From: Paulownia fortunei
Lineage: Eukaryota > Streptophyta > Magnoliopsida > Lamiales > Paulowniaceae
DNA length: 64,000 nt
Assembly (NCBI GenBank): GCA_019321725.1
Contig: CM033118.1
Location: 16,642,071-16,706,070, forward strand
Direction: 5' to 3'
Shown here: piece after piece, positions 34,688-51,744 of the stretch
Position numbering within the stretch: position 1 is the first letter of the stretch
Layout of the letters: every line of letters begins with the position of its first letter
Program-made: the position numbers and the translations under genes
The notes under the pieces: model-generated
The model's database searches: none
Told to the model about the DNA's origin: nothing
Seen by the model: only the letters and a program-made list of their open reading frames with translations

Positions 34688-37263
34688 ACCATTAAATCTC
34701 AAATCTAAGAAGAGTTAAGTCTTGCATCAATAAAAATTTAATGGACTAATCTTTGGTTTTAACAAATATTAAGTAAATTGGATAATTAAACCTTTTGAGC
34801 CTTTAAATTCTAAAACAATCACAATCTTTTAATGAATGTAACCTATGGGTGGTCCCCATACACTATAGATTTATGTGATTGTACCCAAACTTTCCCTAAG
34901 AAGTATATTTTGCTCCTTTGAAACCATGCTACCTGCTGGTTTTTCTTCAAAATAATGTTTAATTCAATCTATTAATTTAAACATGTTTGAATTCTGAGTT
35001 GAAAATGTAGTATGGAGTCTATAATTTTTATAACGAAATGAAAGGCTTTCCTAATGAAATATGCGCCACTTCAATTAAGAAAAAAAAATGATAATTGTGA
35101 AGAAAATTATCTGATTTAATATTTCCTCACAAATAAATTTTCACATTTTTTAATTATTTCGAGAAATGAAAATTGAAAGAGAAAGTCATGTCCCATTTGT
35201 TGATATTAGTTGCACTGACAAACTTTTTGTATGAAGAAATTATTCATTTCAATCAGAATTTTTATAGCTTTTTAATGCATTTTTTTGTGAAAAATAAACT
35301 CATTGGAGTAGTAGAAGTATAGATAAAGAAGTTTTTGGGAAGTCTTTATTTAATATTTAATAGTATTTACTTGAAATATTCTTTGAGAGTTCTAAAAAAT
35401 ATATTTTTAATTTTTTTATCCATTCGAATAGATGAATAACATAAATAGATGTGTAAGGTGGATAATATAAATAGATGACATGCTTAGTATATAACAAAAT
35501 ATAAAAAATATTATCATTTGTGTGTAGGTTTATGCCACAACCCTAGCACTATTGCCGTGTCCACGTGCAACCTTTCATCATTTTCTCTTGTCTAGAACAA
35601 GTCACCATTATCTATTTTAATATTAAAATAATTCACCGTTAACAACTCCCATCAATTACCTCATTTCCAATACCCAACGTGACACAACAGTATAGTAATA
35701 GTAACTCATTCTTACATAATCATCTACATAAGTAAATCCCATCGTAATCCCGCCGACTCCCTGATCAAAGCGGGTCTCCATGGTTGATAGGTTACGGGAC
35801 CCTTATTTGGCACTTTAACAAAAAATGGTAAAATCTTCGTACCACTAGGGGCAGAGCATGCTGCGGCTGCCCCTCAATTTTTTTTTAAATTTATTATAAA
35901 TTATATGTATATATATAATTATTAAATTTTAAAAATTTATCATTTAAATAATAAAAAAATCTTTTTATTTATTATTTAAAAAAATATTCTCGCCTCTCCT
36001 TATCCATTTTCCGCTCCAGTACCACCTTATGATGGACATGAGAGCTAAAATGCATACTTATCACCCCAAAAGCTCGAGTTCTCGTGCCAAAACCCAATTA
36101 GAAATTCATATGCATCTTTGCCGAGAGACTTTGTAGGGCTAATCCCAACTATTATATATGTAATTTCGTCCCCTTTGAATTATTATATTGCCTCCAATTG
36201 CTGTAAAATATCTTTTTATCGTTATCATTTCTTCAAAATTCTTAAGTCAAATTTTTTCTCCAAATCCATCCAGCCATCTCCGTTCTTTCCTCTTGAAAAG
36301 AAAAAAAAACTTAGAATTCCTTTAAACTTCTTAGTTTGAAGATTTTAGATAATAGAATTTATTATAAGTACAAAGTTCAAGAAGGTATGTTTAGTACCTT
36401 TAAAACTTTAATATGGTTTATAGTTTATGTTAGTCGAGAAATTTATTATGGTCATTTTTATAATTTTTTTAGTGTCTGGTTTATCTGATTCCACTTTCTT
36501 TATTTACTAATTGAAATTATTCTAATTCTTATTCCACAGGAAATTGTGGGTGTAGGTTTTAATTTCATGATATAAATATAATTTATTTGATTAATGGTTA
36601 TGAAGTAAAGATCAAATTATTGCACTAACTTTTGGAAGGAAGTTTGATTGGAAAATTTTATTTTCAGCATTGTTACTATTACTTCTTATTAATTTTAAGA
36701 AGTAATTTTTTTTTTTAACTAATGGATCTCTTTCAAGATAAACGTAGTTAAGGGCTTCAAAAGTATTTCTTTCATACTTATTCAATCCGTTCTTGATTAG
36801 GTTCTCCTTGTCCAATACTTTGTTTTTATTTACTTTTCATTTTGTTTGTCCCATCGAAAATTAAATTCTCATCTCAATTCTCTCACTCTGTTGAAAATAA
36901 TTTTACAACAATAAAACATTAACAGTAATTTTCTTTCTTTCTTTTTTTAGTTTTTGTTTAAAGTAGATTTCACAATTAGACATTTTCTCATGTTATTTTA
37001 TATATATATATATACATGTATGTATAGCTACTTAACGATTTGACAAAAAAAATAAAATAAAATTATTCAACTCTATACTTGCTGAATGCTGTGTGTGTGT
37101 GTTTTGATCAGTAAATGCAGTGTGGTTGATCGATCAGCTGATATGGCTAAGCAAAAATCAACTTTTAACTTAATTCTTCCTTTTTTTAATATATATATAT
37201 ATATATTATCAATTATCCAATAAAAGACTCTCAAAATGATTTTGGTCTTTTATCATGGTCTAC
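34688..37263. other. Intergenic, continuation of copy 1 upstream DNA
   Basis: No gene is seen. 34723-34790 resembles 16974-17081 on the other side of the retroelement (AATGGACTAATCTTTG and TTTAACAAATATT strings), as expected if the element landed in or near a local repeat. 34940-35110 matches 57560-57770 in reverse. Microsatellites of AT type lie near 36993-37012 and 37187-37207. Confidence 0.6.
34940..35110. repeat. Segment shared in inverted orientation with 57560-57770
   Basis: AATTTAAACATGTTTGAATT followed by CTGAGTTGAAAATGTAGTAT, and later AATATGCGCCACTTCAATTA, match the reverse complement of the region at and beside the hairpin at 57571-57680. Only one arm of that hairpin is present here. 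Confidence 0.7.
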
Positions 37264-37498
37264 TAGGGCATTTGGCAACTTAAATCAAAATTACTTTCGA
37301 TCAATCGTAATTCTCGAAGTATTTGATAATTCAAATTATAATCACTTTAGATGTTCAAATGTAATAATCTGTATTTTCTAAAAGCTAAAATTTGGAGCTT
37401 TTGGTCAACCAAGCTTTGACAAAATCAATTTTAGTTAAAATCAATTATGATAAAATCAATTCTTGTTTAATCAATTTTCCTTGGGCCAAACACCCCTA
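37264..37498. mobile_element. Candidate MITE, 235 bp
   Basis: Begins TAGGGCATTTGGCAAC and ends GGGCCAAACACCCCTA, imperfect terminal inverted repeats of the TAGGG(G)TGTTTGGC kind often seen in hAT-like plant MITEs. The interior is non-coding, A+T-rich. A convincing 8-bp target duplication is not seen. Confidence 0.45.
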
Positions 37499-37579
37499 AA
37501 ACTGAGAATGATGATACTTCTGCATTGATTTTTCAGAACTACCCAGAAAGAAATTTTTTGATGCCTTATTTCTAATTCT

Positions 37580-38445
37580 ATTATAGCAATAATTGAAATA
37601 ATTAGTTGTTAACTGCTATAAATCTAATAATCGATCATTGGTAATTTACTTTGATAATAGTAGTAATAAAAAAATTAGTTCTATATTATTAATATTAATT
37701 CTTCACTTTCATAATAATAGTAATTAGATAATGTCCACCTCTGTTATTTCTTTTAAATTATTTGCTAATTATATGATAATATTAGTATTTTTATAATTGA
37801 TTAATTATTATAATGTTAATGATATTGAAAAATATTAGTGGTTAATAATCCCGATGTTATTATTTGTTGTTTACTTATTATTAATTTCAAGCATAAGGGA
37901 GGTGGTCCGATGGTTGTAATTTTGATACGAAACAATGTCAAGAAGGTATGTGCAATTTGATATTCAAGGATTTTTTTTGTAATTAAGTTAAATTTAAAGA
38001 ATATTTTTATAATTATATCATATTTTAAGGGAAGTGGATATAATAATCCTTAAATAATTATTAAAGCATGAAATATAGATTTTTCAATCTGTTATTGCAT
38101 ATAAAATCTTATGGCACATTTGATACTAGAGAATGCGGCGGATGTAATAAACTTCAAAAAATTATTCAAAAAATTATTCAAAAAAATGAAATACAGATCC
38201 ACTGCAATATATTATTTTATTTAGAAATTTATGACATATTTGGTATAAAAGACTCGAAATTTCAAACAAAAATGTCTCATTTTGTTAATCCAACTTCTTA
38301 TCGATAAAATTTCAAAATAATAAAATTAAACAGGCCAAATATTATTTATTCCCAAGTAAATGGAAAAACCTTATTATTTCAACACCAAAAGGTAATACTA
38401 ATTTTTATGAAATACTCCTCCCAGAGGGTCATGGAGAAATGAAGA
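37580..38445. repeat. 3' flank of CYP94 copy 2, duplicated from 12680-13900
   Basis: Carries the same ordered blocks as 12680-13900 (TTTACTTTGATAATAGTA, AGTTCTATATTATTAAT, AAGGGAGGTGGTCCG) and the same orientation relative to the P450 gene. A 14-bp unit TTCAAAAAATTATT is repeated near 38152-38180. No separate gene is seen. Confidence 0.8.
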
Positions 38446-39980
38446 TCAATACGCCTCCTCAGCTCTCTGATGCATCCTCACTGGAAAACCACCCTTCATT
38501 TTTGATGTCAAGTCCGATATGTATACCGGCTCCGCCCCTTCCACCACCAGCGGCACCACCCTAAACTGCCGCAAGACGCGGGCAACCACTCTCTTCATTT
38601 GCATGAAAGCCATCTCTTTCCCTAGGCAAATTCTGGGCCCAGCCTGAAAAACCGGATAAGTATACGAATCCCTGTTTATAAACCTCCACTTTTCAGCCGC
38701 TGTCTCCCTCTCCAGCCACCGCGTAGGGCGGAACTCAGCCCAATCTTTACCCCAGACCTTCTCAACCCTGCCCATAGCATAGGGATGATAGGTCACCCTC
38801 ATGCCCTTCTTTACTATTGTCCCATCAGGCAAAACATCATCACTCTGAGCTGCTTTTGTGTCAATAGGAACAGGCGGATAAAGCCTCATGCTTTCACAAA
38901 GCGAAGCGTGAGTATAAACCATGTTCCTCACTTCATCGTAAGCTGATGCTGCTTCGGATTTCTCTTTGATCTCTCTCAGTATCTCATTTTCCACTTCTGG
39001 ATGATTTGAAAGCAGCCAAAAAAACCATGTCAATGCAGCAGAAGTTGAGTCCCGGCCTGCCAAGATGAAACTTACCACTACATCAGTGACAAAATCTTCA
39101 TCTGAATGGCCTATGCTCAAGAATCTTGGCAGGAGACCTTCAACTGGTTCCAGGGATGATTTTCCCTGGAGTTCTTGCCTTTTCTCCCCGATTATTTCTT
39201 TGGCGAATTCTCGAACTTGGTTGACGACAATCTTGAGCTGCTTTTCGGATCCGATGTTGAGGACCTTCTTGATTTTCCAGAAAAAAGGGATAAAGGAGTT
39301 GAACCTGTCACTGGAAAGTTTCGTAGCTTTTTCAAACGCGAGCGCAAACTCCTCCTGCGGAAGAGATGGCGACAGGTATCCAGGATCATACCCGAATGCG
39401 ATCTTGCAAATGTTGTCAAAAGCAAATCGTTGAAGGATGTCTTGAAGGTCGAGCACAGTTTTCTGGGCTGCGGCGTTTTTCAGGATTGGGATCAGGCGAT
39501 CTGACAGTTCAGAATCCACCACGGTTTCCACGAATTTCCGAAGTGATTTGATGTTGAACTCGTGGCTCGAAACCTGTCTCTGGAATTTCCAATTCTCACC
39601 ATCGGAGTTGAAAATGCCATCACCAAGAAAATCTCTTAAAGTGCTTGTGAAAAAGTCCCCTTTGTGGTAGTTGTGGAATTGGGACTTCAGAATGTGCTGC
39701 ACGTTGGCGGCGTTGGCCGTGATGATATCCAGCCGGCCGAAGGTACGGTGGAGGTCGAAAGTTAGATTCGGGTGGATGTCACAATCTCTGATGTCCATTG
39801 CACGAACCTTTCTTTGTTTTCCAAGATTGTGAAGATTGAACCAAATATTGGGTATGATTTTGGTAGCTTTGTCGGACTGGAAGCAGAGAGGGTTTTGAAT
39901 ATGGTTTTCAACGTGGCTAAGATGAAGAACAATAGAGGAATAGCTATGCAGAAGGTGACTGAGGTTGAGAAGTCCACCAT
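38446..39980 (-). pseudogene. CYP94 cytochrome P450 copy 2, one frameshift, 5' end at gap
   Basis: Intronless minus-strand P450 from ATG at 39980 to the stop complement at 38446-38448. The reading begins MVDFSTSVTFCIAIPL (two residues shorter than copy 3), with a hydrophobic anchor and KLPKSYPIFGS. One G is missing in the GGG run at 39770-39772 compared with copy 3, shifting the frame at about residue 60. After that it is open to the end: I-helix AGRDSTSAALTWFFWLL, ESMR, FRPTRW, heme loop FQAGPRICLG and end RAEEAY. Apart from the break it is almost identical to copy 3. The deletion is in a short homopolymer next to a scaffold gap, so an assembly error is as likely as a real mutation. The promoter is lost in the gap. 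Confidence 0.85.
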
Positions 39981-40080
39981 NNNNNNNNNNNNNNNNNNNN
40001 NNNNNNNNNNNNNNNNNNNNNNNNNNNNNNNNNNNNNNNNNNNNNNNNNNNNNNNNNNNNNNNNNNNNNNNNNNNNNNNN
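39981..40080. other. Assembly gap (100 N)
   Basis: Exactly 100 N between the start codon of CYP94 copy 2 and the WRKY leader. The real distance and the bidirectional promoter region are unknown. Confidence 0.97.
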
Positions 40081-40124
40081 AAAAAATACAGGACAAAAAC
40101 ACACACACAGAGGGTGTAGCTATT

Positions 40125-43965
<3,841 letters not shown>

Positions 43966-43966
<1 letters not shown>

Positions 43967-44016
43967 TTGTTGTTGTTGTTGTTGTTGTTTTTTTTTTTTT
44001 TTTTTTTTTTTTTTTT
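43966..44016. repeat. (GTT)8 microsatellite plus poly-T
   Basis: Eight GTT units overlap the WRKY stop codon and run into about 29 T. Length polymorphism is likely. Confidence 0.9.
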
Positions 44017-46245
44017 GAGTTTTGACCAAGTTGATTCTTGTTTATTTTTTTAAGGTTAGTTGGTGGAACTAATTTGTATCCTGATGCAAATCATGCAAAA
44101 TTTTGTTTTTCTATTTTTCTCTTCTTTCTTATTTTTTGGTAAAGGAATGATGTAAGATGGAGAAAATTGTGAACATAGATGGTGACGGCGGGTGAATTAG
44201 AAAGTTGAACAAATGTGGATGATTGTGTATTTTGACGTTGCAACCAAATAAATTGTTGGCTCATTTTTTTTTATTTATTTTTTGTCTTTTTTTAACTTGT
44301 GATGAAATTTGTGATAGAGATGTTTCTACCGTCCAAGTAGAAAAACAACATAGATTGTTGTAAATAATTTCTCTCCAAGGAGGGGTGATCAACAAATATC
44401 TTGGAGTGCATTTATTTCAAAAAGGGATTTTTCTTTTTTTGGAAATTTAATGTTGTTATTAATTCCCAATCAAAAATTAGATTCCACAGGGGCTGCTTTC
44501 TTCTAGATATATCAGCGTATTGTGACTCAAATTATTAACGAAGTTCTTGGTAATTAGCAAGGGGAAGAAAGGCCTACACACATTTCATTGATTCAGTGCT
44601 TGTGGTGAGGGGCAACCCACAAGCAACGAAGGTGGCTAGGGAAGGCCACGATAGATTCCATTGTGGAAGACTTCATTTTTTCTAAAGAATTTGCAATAAT
44701 ATACTTGATCCCCGAATAATATATATCATGAAAAAACACAAATTTTGACTGGTATTTAATATCGTCAATAGATTTGAAAAAAATGTTTAAAAATATCAAA
44801 TGTAGATATTTGTATATGTTGAAGTAAAGTACCATGACATAAAAGTTTGGATTAGTTTCCATTTTGAGAAACGATATCTAACATTTAGTTTGCTAAGTGT
44901 TTTCATTACGTACTGTCTTCAATTTTATGTGCATACTCTAGTTAATATGTCAAAGATCATCTTTGTTCCTTTGTTTTGATACTTGGTCTGTCTAGCTGCA
45001 CGAGAGGGAGACCCACAAATAAGATATTCTATTACAATGAATTATACTATTAAAAGTACTTTGCGTTAATTCTTATTTTGTGATATTAGTTAATTCAAAT
45101 ACTTATAAAAGTATATTGAATTTAACTATAAATAGGTCTGAATTTCATCAATCATTATGAAATTTGAACATCACAATCAATATAGTTGGACACAAGTTAG
45201 TTTTCACGATCTTTGTGCAACTTTGTGCAATCCAATATAAATACAAATTTTCTCTCACAATCAATTTCGAACATTACATGATCATGTTACAGGTTAACGT
45301 GCAGGACTCAAATTCATGGCTTGATAGTGAACAAACATTAATTTTAAAGAGAAGCGATATTGTCTAGATTTTTGAATATAAGTTACTTGAATTTCAAAAT
45401 TCAACTTGACTCTCTTTTTTTCAATTATGTCCTTATTTATTTAAGAATGGCAAATATGTTGGATCTCAACACGAATTATATTTTATCTTCATATAACTCT
45501 ACGAGGATGTATTTTATTATGATTAAACATTCAAATTCGATTATAAAATATCTGTATATGAATTGACCTAAATTGAATTTTTTTGCCTGTTTTAGTAAGG
45601 AGAACACATAAAAAAATTATCTTTTTACTTCGTTGGATATAATTTTATATTTTATTTCTCGCCTTTTTTTCTTTTCCTTCTTTTTTTCCTCACTAAATTC
45701 GTGGATCCAAACATAGCATAAAGATCCGATCACACTAAAATCTTGATCCCCCTTAATTATCTTGGTCCCACTTAGATTGTCATATAATTACGTACGAATT
45801 TATTTCCTTATAATTGCAACAGCATCATGCTTTATATATAATAATTAAATGAGCGTTCTTGAAATATAAAAATGCTCTTTCTTTTTTAATGCAAAACTTT
45901 ATTAGTAATAATTAGTTTTTGTATGATACTCTCAAGAATCTTGGTTTGTGGACTTTTCTCGAATCCAATTTTATGTAAAATACAGAGCATCTAGCCTGAT
46001 TCAAGTGGGATTTTATTAAATTGTTGTCCAATCCAACCCATTGACAACTATCCTACTAGATTTGTTTTAAAGCTCAAAATAATATATTTTTAAATAAAAA
46101 ATAAAGACCAAAACCAAGAATTGAGGCCTTTGGGAAGACCCAGCTGAGAGTGAGACCAGAAATGGTGAGTGCCAGCGAGACTGTGGGGACACCTCATGAG
46201 TCATGACCGTGACAGAAGCCAAACCCCAACCCCAGCAAAAATACA
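44017..46245. other. 3'UTR of WRKY gene and intergenic
   Basis: AATAAA at 44247-44252 is a plausible polyadenylation signal. The rest is A+T-rich with no supported gene; small open frames at 44593-44862 and 45164-45566 have no coding signature. The last 200 bases before UBC2 are GC-richer and probably its promoter. Confidence 0.55.
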
Positions 46246-46312
46246 CACACACTACACATATATATACATAAATATATGTATGTATTGTATAGATACACAC
46301 GATAAATATAAA

Positions 46313-46401
46313 GATTCGATTTTTTCTCTTTCCTTTGCTTTCTTCACTTCAAGAGCTCCACCCCTACACCGACAAGACTTCACTGAAAAGGCCCCTTACA
46401 G
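46313..46401 (+). other. UBC2: UBC2 5'UTR exon (non-coding)
   Basis: Pyrimidine-rich leader ending CCCCTTACAG before a strong donor GTAACTTATG; the acceptor is at 46972. A 5'UTR intron of about 570 nt then separates it from the ATG exon. The 5' edge is approximate. A diverged copy of this exon and intron start lies at 55054-55458. Confidence 0.6.
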
Positions 46402-46977
46402 GTAACTTATGTAACCATCTCTTCATATGTTTATATGCTTACATATGGATGATATGTATGTGTTTTTTAATTTAATTAATCAATTGGATGTAGATCTTTT
46501 GATTCAAGAAATGATTCAGAATCTTGATTATGATAGGAGAGAAGCCCTTCAATTCTTTTTTTTTTTTTTTCAGATGTTGGTTTTTCATATCTGTGCATAA
46601 CTAATTCTGGGTTTTCTGTATAGTCATTTGAATGAGTAAATTTAGCTGAAGAGTTACTTTCTGTGAATAGGAGATGATTCTTTAGAATTTGTAGCTGTGT
46701 GGAGCTGGGTATGGGTACCCTAGATGACCTAATGTTACTTTGTCTAAAACTTTGCCTTTTGGAAATGTTAATTATCTTTAGATTGGGTTTCCCAGTAATT
46801 GTGAATCCTTGTGCTGGTAAGCTGAATTCACGCTTGTGATCGAGTTGTTATGGGATTGTAAATCAATAATTGGGCAGGAAGTTAAAAATTTTCTTTTGTA
46901 TTCGCGTTTAATGTATTTTAACTCGTTTTGATTATTATCCTCTAGTTAAAGTCGTAACTTTGTGTTCTGTAGGCATT

Positions 46978-49900
46978 ATGTCAACTCCAGCTAGGAAGAG
47001 GCTGATGAGGGACTTCAAGAGGTTGCAGCAGGACCCACCTGCAGGTATTAGTGGGGCACCACAAGACAATAATATTATGCTCTGGAATGCAGTTATATTC
47101 GGGTGAGTTCATGATTTAGTACACATCAATTAAGCATGAATGTTGGGTATATAATTGCATTTATATGTTTATTTATGTCATTGTATGCTAATTTTCAAGT
47201 ATAGTTGGATAAGCCATTTCGTGGTTTCTTTTCTTGTATGGATTGCAGTCCTGATGATACACCCTGGGATGGAGGTCAGTCATTCTTGTGCTCGGACGTT
47301 TACTGAAATTTAGCTTTTTTCTTTTTTTCTTTTTTATTTATACCTGTATACTCCAATTTCCCTTTAGTGTTCATATAAACTAAAAAAGTGCTTGCCGATT
47401 GTACAATAGTGGACTGTGATGTTCCTTCATATGCAACATATGCTGAGAAGCTATTTCTATTTTATCTATTTCCATGCTTCCATGATTAAGATAACTAGAT
47501 ACAATAGATTTAAATCTGAATGGTTGGCTTCATGAATCTCATTATGGTAATCTTCTGTTCCTCATAGGAAATGCATACAAAATGAGTTAATTTGTTAGGT
47601 CCTAAACAAAAAAATTTGATCTTCTCCAAATACCCAAATTCTGCTAAGTACGGTGATAAGTTTATGGAATGAACTTTTAGAAACAGTATATATAGAGAGA
47701 GTGTGTGTTATATTCTGCTTGCATTACTTTTCTTTCTTTCAGAATCACATTCTACTTGCGAGTAGTCTTGAGCTCTCTAAGCAGTATGCAGTTTACTATA
47801 TGAGCTAGAGAGCTTGCAATTCAAAAAAAGAAAAAAAGGAAAAAAGTGATGCACAGCTTACGACAGGGTAAAAAAAGTAAAAGAGTAACGAAAATCCATT
47901 TGTCTTTGGATTGACAAGGGAATATCTTGCATGCTTTAATATGTTTTTGCTTGCATCTTATTCATTATTCATGATATACTGGTAAACTTAAATGCCATGG
48001 CCATGCTTTGAGTGTGACAGGTACGTTCAAATTGACCCTTCAGTTCACAGAAGATTATCCAAACAAGCCACCAACAGTTCGATTTGTTTCTCGAATGTTC
48101 CATCCAAATAGTAAGATTCTGCATAACAAAATCAATTATTTGTTTTTATGAGCTTAATCTGAGCGTAGACTTCAAAATTTAACCATTTGATCAGTTTATG
48201 CGGATGGAAGTATATGCTTGGACATCCTTCAAAATCAGTGGAGCCCTATATATGATGTTGCAGCTATACTTACATCTATCCAGGTACCCTGCTATTTGTT
48301 GAGTTAAGCATGTTCTGGTACAGATCTTAATGCAATGTTAACTAAAACGACTTAGGTAGACTACGTATATGAAGAGTGACATTTATATTGCTTGAGTTGT
48401 TAATAAATGAATAATTGATGCTTCTTTATATACTAATGGAAGCAAAACTCAACCATCTGAGTGAAAGATATAATACTTGTTGATAGTCTTGATACTCGTT
48501 TTCAACTGAATATGGTCATGAAAACATGTCCTTTCCTTGATGTGGACTTCGGTTACTTGCTACGATTTGTATGCATTCCTTAGACCTTGTATTTTTTCTT
48601 CTTTTGAGTTGGGTTTTCGCGTTGGGGTGGGAAGGGGGGGCATGTTGTTTAAGTTTGTAAGACCCAACATCTTCATCAGTCAAAGACTCAAAATAGAAAG
48701 TTTCTTCAGCAATCCATCGGGGAGGCTCTGATGCTTGTCCTTCATTTTAGATCATAATAAATTCGTCTATCCAATTTGAAAGATAGCTTTGATTTTCTTA
48801 TGTGTCCTTTTCTGGGTTAATACAATTGAATTTTGATTGGGAGTTCATAATGATGACTTTGCTGGTTATGTTGTTGCATCTACTTGGGTTACTATAGCTT
48901 TAAGTCTGAGTTTCCTGTTAAGCTATACTGCAAGAAATCAAACTATTCAAATTTGAGTATTGTGTCTATGTGTGCTTATTCTTAATACTAGGGATTTACT
49001 TAAGTTTGCTGAGTGATTTGCATTGACAGAGTGTAACAGTTAATAATTCCTTAGCTTCAGTAAATCTAAGTTTCAGTTCGATTATAGTCTTCTGAAAATC
49101 AAAGGGAACATATAGGATTCTGCAAATTTTATGAGTCAATTCTTTCTGGATTGAAGAGCAATATTAATCAAAATGATTGTATTCACATTGAAGCCTTGAT
49201 ACCATATGGGTACTGCAGTAAAGTTTGCTCTAGCATGCTAAGCATAAGGAAACAAGGTTGCTACATATTTTTTCCATCTCAGGTTGCCAAACATCCTAGT
49301 TTAGCTTTGCAATAATATTGTGTTGTGAATAGTTGAGTCAGCTTCTCGCTTTCACCCATTTCGCCCAGTGGAACCATTTTTGGTTTGACTAAGATTATAA
49401 TTTGGTTCCTGGTAATGACTGATTCATTGGTTAAATTTACATGTTATGGCTATGTATAATTTCTTGCATGGTATTTGGCATTAATGCTGGTTATGGAACT
49501 GATTCAGGGTTTGCATTTTGTTACCAACAGTAGAGGAATATGGATTTAGTAGGAAAATCAATACAATTGGTTTTTTATATCAGTTATGCCTGATATTTGA
49601 AAATATCCCTATTTGTTTCTTGCCAAGTATCCATGTTTTGTGGACTCCTATTGATAAGAAGACAAGAACCAATGCTGAAAGTATTAACCTGGGGTGCTTC
49701 AAGTCTGATTTTAGTGTCTCGTGTCAAGAAAACTTTTCTGCTGAACTTTGTCACCTTTTTGTTACTATTTCAGTGAGCCAGGGTTTTCTATGTCGTTCTA
49801 TTTATCTTCATTTATGTTACTTATTGTTGATGTAACTTGTAAACACTGTTGTATTGGTCCACCACGCTTCACAGCTTTGATCAAATCCCCGGGATTCATT

Positions 49901-51213
49901 ACAGTCCCTCCTGTAATACTCCGACCTCCCTGCCTCAAGGAGAAATCCTAGGATTCCGTCCGTTTTCTGGGTTTGGAAAAGCGTGGATTTTCGCACACCT
50001 TAGATATTGCAATTCTGTTCCTGATAGCGGTTACTAACTCTCCTCCCCTCTCCGCCTTGCTTTCATTCCTGTCTCATTTGAAATAGCTCCTCAGGCAAGC
50101 CTGGGAGTCCTACATTACCCATAATATGTGGAAGTATCGACGTAATTTCATAGAGTCACTCGGTCTGAATGCTCTCTCTCTCTCTCTCTGTATGCGTCTG
50201 TTTGTTGTGTAGTTTATTGGATGAGGTTGTACCATAAAAAGAGGCAAGCAGTGTCAATGTTCCTCCCTCCATGCAATCATGTAAATCGGTCCTTATCTTC
50301 CATGAGTAGCGTCATTTAAACAAAATATCAAATCCCCCTAACTCCCCTGCTAACATTGAGTGTTAAGTTGACAGAATCTGCTACAACTGTTGTTAAATTC
50401 ACCAGCTACGCAGTCTGTAGAAGTTTTATTGTGCTTATGTAATGCATAATACTGTAGAAAATCGTCCACTTAAAAAGTTCGTATAAGTCCCCAGGATAAG
50501 AACCACGATGAGGTTATTATGCCTTGTGCCTATTTCTATAAGGATTGCTGTGCTTCTTCAAATCATTTCAGTCTGTATAGTAACCAGGAATTTATGGCTC
50601 AAAATAGTAGTATATATTTGGCCTAAAAAAAAGACAGTATTTTTATGAAAATGTGTTTCTCGGATTACCCGAGATTTTGGTCTTGTACAATTTTAAATAA
50701 CAAAATGAAAATATTTTGTGTTGCAAGAAAGAATAAAAATAGTTTTCTGAAGATTTACTGCTACAATTTGGCAATTTTTTTGTAGCGCATATTGTCCATG
50801 CATATTCAATCCAATTCAAATGGCGTAAACATGAGAATCATGAGTGGATTTTCTGCTGTAGCATGTAACACCTGATATTTGGAGAAGACATGAAATTTAT
50901 TTCAAAGTTGGATATGGTTTCTTTGTTGATATAAGAGTGGTAGATCTCAATTTATATTTGATCTTAGTTTAATCAACTCCCTTCCATGCTGTTATCAAGA
51001 AACGTGGTTGCTATCTAAATTTTAAGTTTATTAATCATTGTTAAACAAACTTAGAATACTTGTCGTTTTATTTTAATTTTGCAGTCATTGTTGTGCGACC
51101 CAAATCCCAATTCTCCTGCAAATTCTGAAGCTGCTCGGATGTTCAGTGAGAATAAGCGAGATTACAATCGCAGAGTGAGGGAGATTGTGGAGCAAAGCTG
51201 GACAGCCGATTAA
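46978..51213 (+). CDS. UBC2: Ubiquitin-conjugating enzyme E2 2 (RAD6 type)
   Basis: Coding exons 46978-47102, 47249-47274, 48021-48110, 48195-48283 and 51085-51213 give exactly 152 aa, the length of plant UBC1/UBC2. The protein starts [20 protein letters not shown] and ends [13 protein letters not shown]. It has HPN at 78-80 and the thioester cysteine C88 in [13 protein letters not shown], so the catalytic core is intact. UBC1/UBC2 are the plant RAD6 homologues. With HUB1/HUB2 E3 ligases they mono-ubiquitinate histone H2B, affecting flowering and transcription, and they take part in DNA-damage tolerance. No acidic tail as in yeast Rad6 is present, as normal for plants. The last intron (48284-51084, 2.8 kb) is unusually long and holds no recognised gene; a (CT)n run lies near 50171-50190. 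Confidence 0.97.
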
Positions 51214-51503
51214 CTCTCTAGTGCACAAATTGGTGGTAAATCTATGCAGGCATTTGGAAGCCTAATCCCACTAAAATTTGCCCCTTAGATTTCTCTTTGT
51301 GCCAACTTATCTATTGGGATGCTTCTGTTTCAATCTTTTTAAGCGGTTTCGGCCTATATATCGTGAAAGACTGTTGCAATGTATCATATAAATTGCAATT
51401 TTATGCATACTGTTTTGGAATTGTAACGAATGTAATTGCTGGGAACAATTTTACTTAGCAACGTGCTTTGAATTATTGGCAACTCTCTGTTGCTTGTGTG
51501 ACT

Positions 51504-51509
51504 AATAAA
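51504..51509 (+). terminator. Polyadenylation signal of UBC2
   Basis: AATAAA in GACTAATAAAATTTTGC, about 290 bp after the stop. The position suits a plant near-upstream element. Confidence 0.6.
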
Positions 51510-51744
51510 ATTTTGCACCCGGCGAGGACCCATCTGGTTTGTAACTTTATATTAGGGAGGCTGAGATCTTAGAAACCCTACTTTTTTCTTGAGTAGTTCT
51601 GAAAAATCATTGCAAAAAGTATCGTCTTTGGCTAAGCAACAGGGATGGAGCCGGGGCTGGTAGGGGCAACCGACCCTTCTCAACTTTGTAAAATTTTGTA
51701 AATAGTATAGTTGCAGCTACACAAGAGAAGTCAATCTCCAGCAG

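Noticed and set aside
35840..36010. Possible short element around GGGCAGAGCATGCTGCGGCTGCCCC
   Set aside because: A local GC-rich palindrome-like patch similar to one near 51650, but no borders, duplications or repeat unit could be defined.
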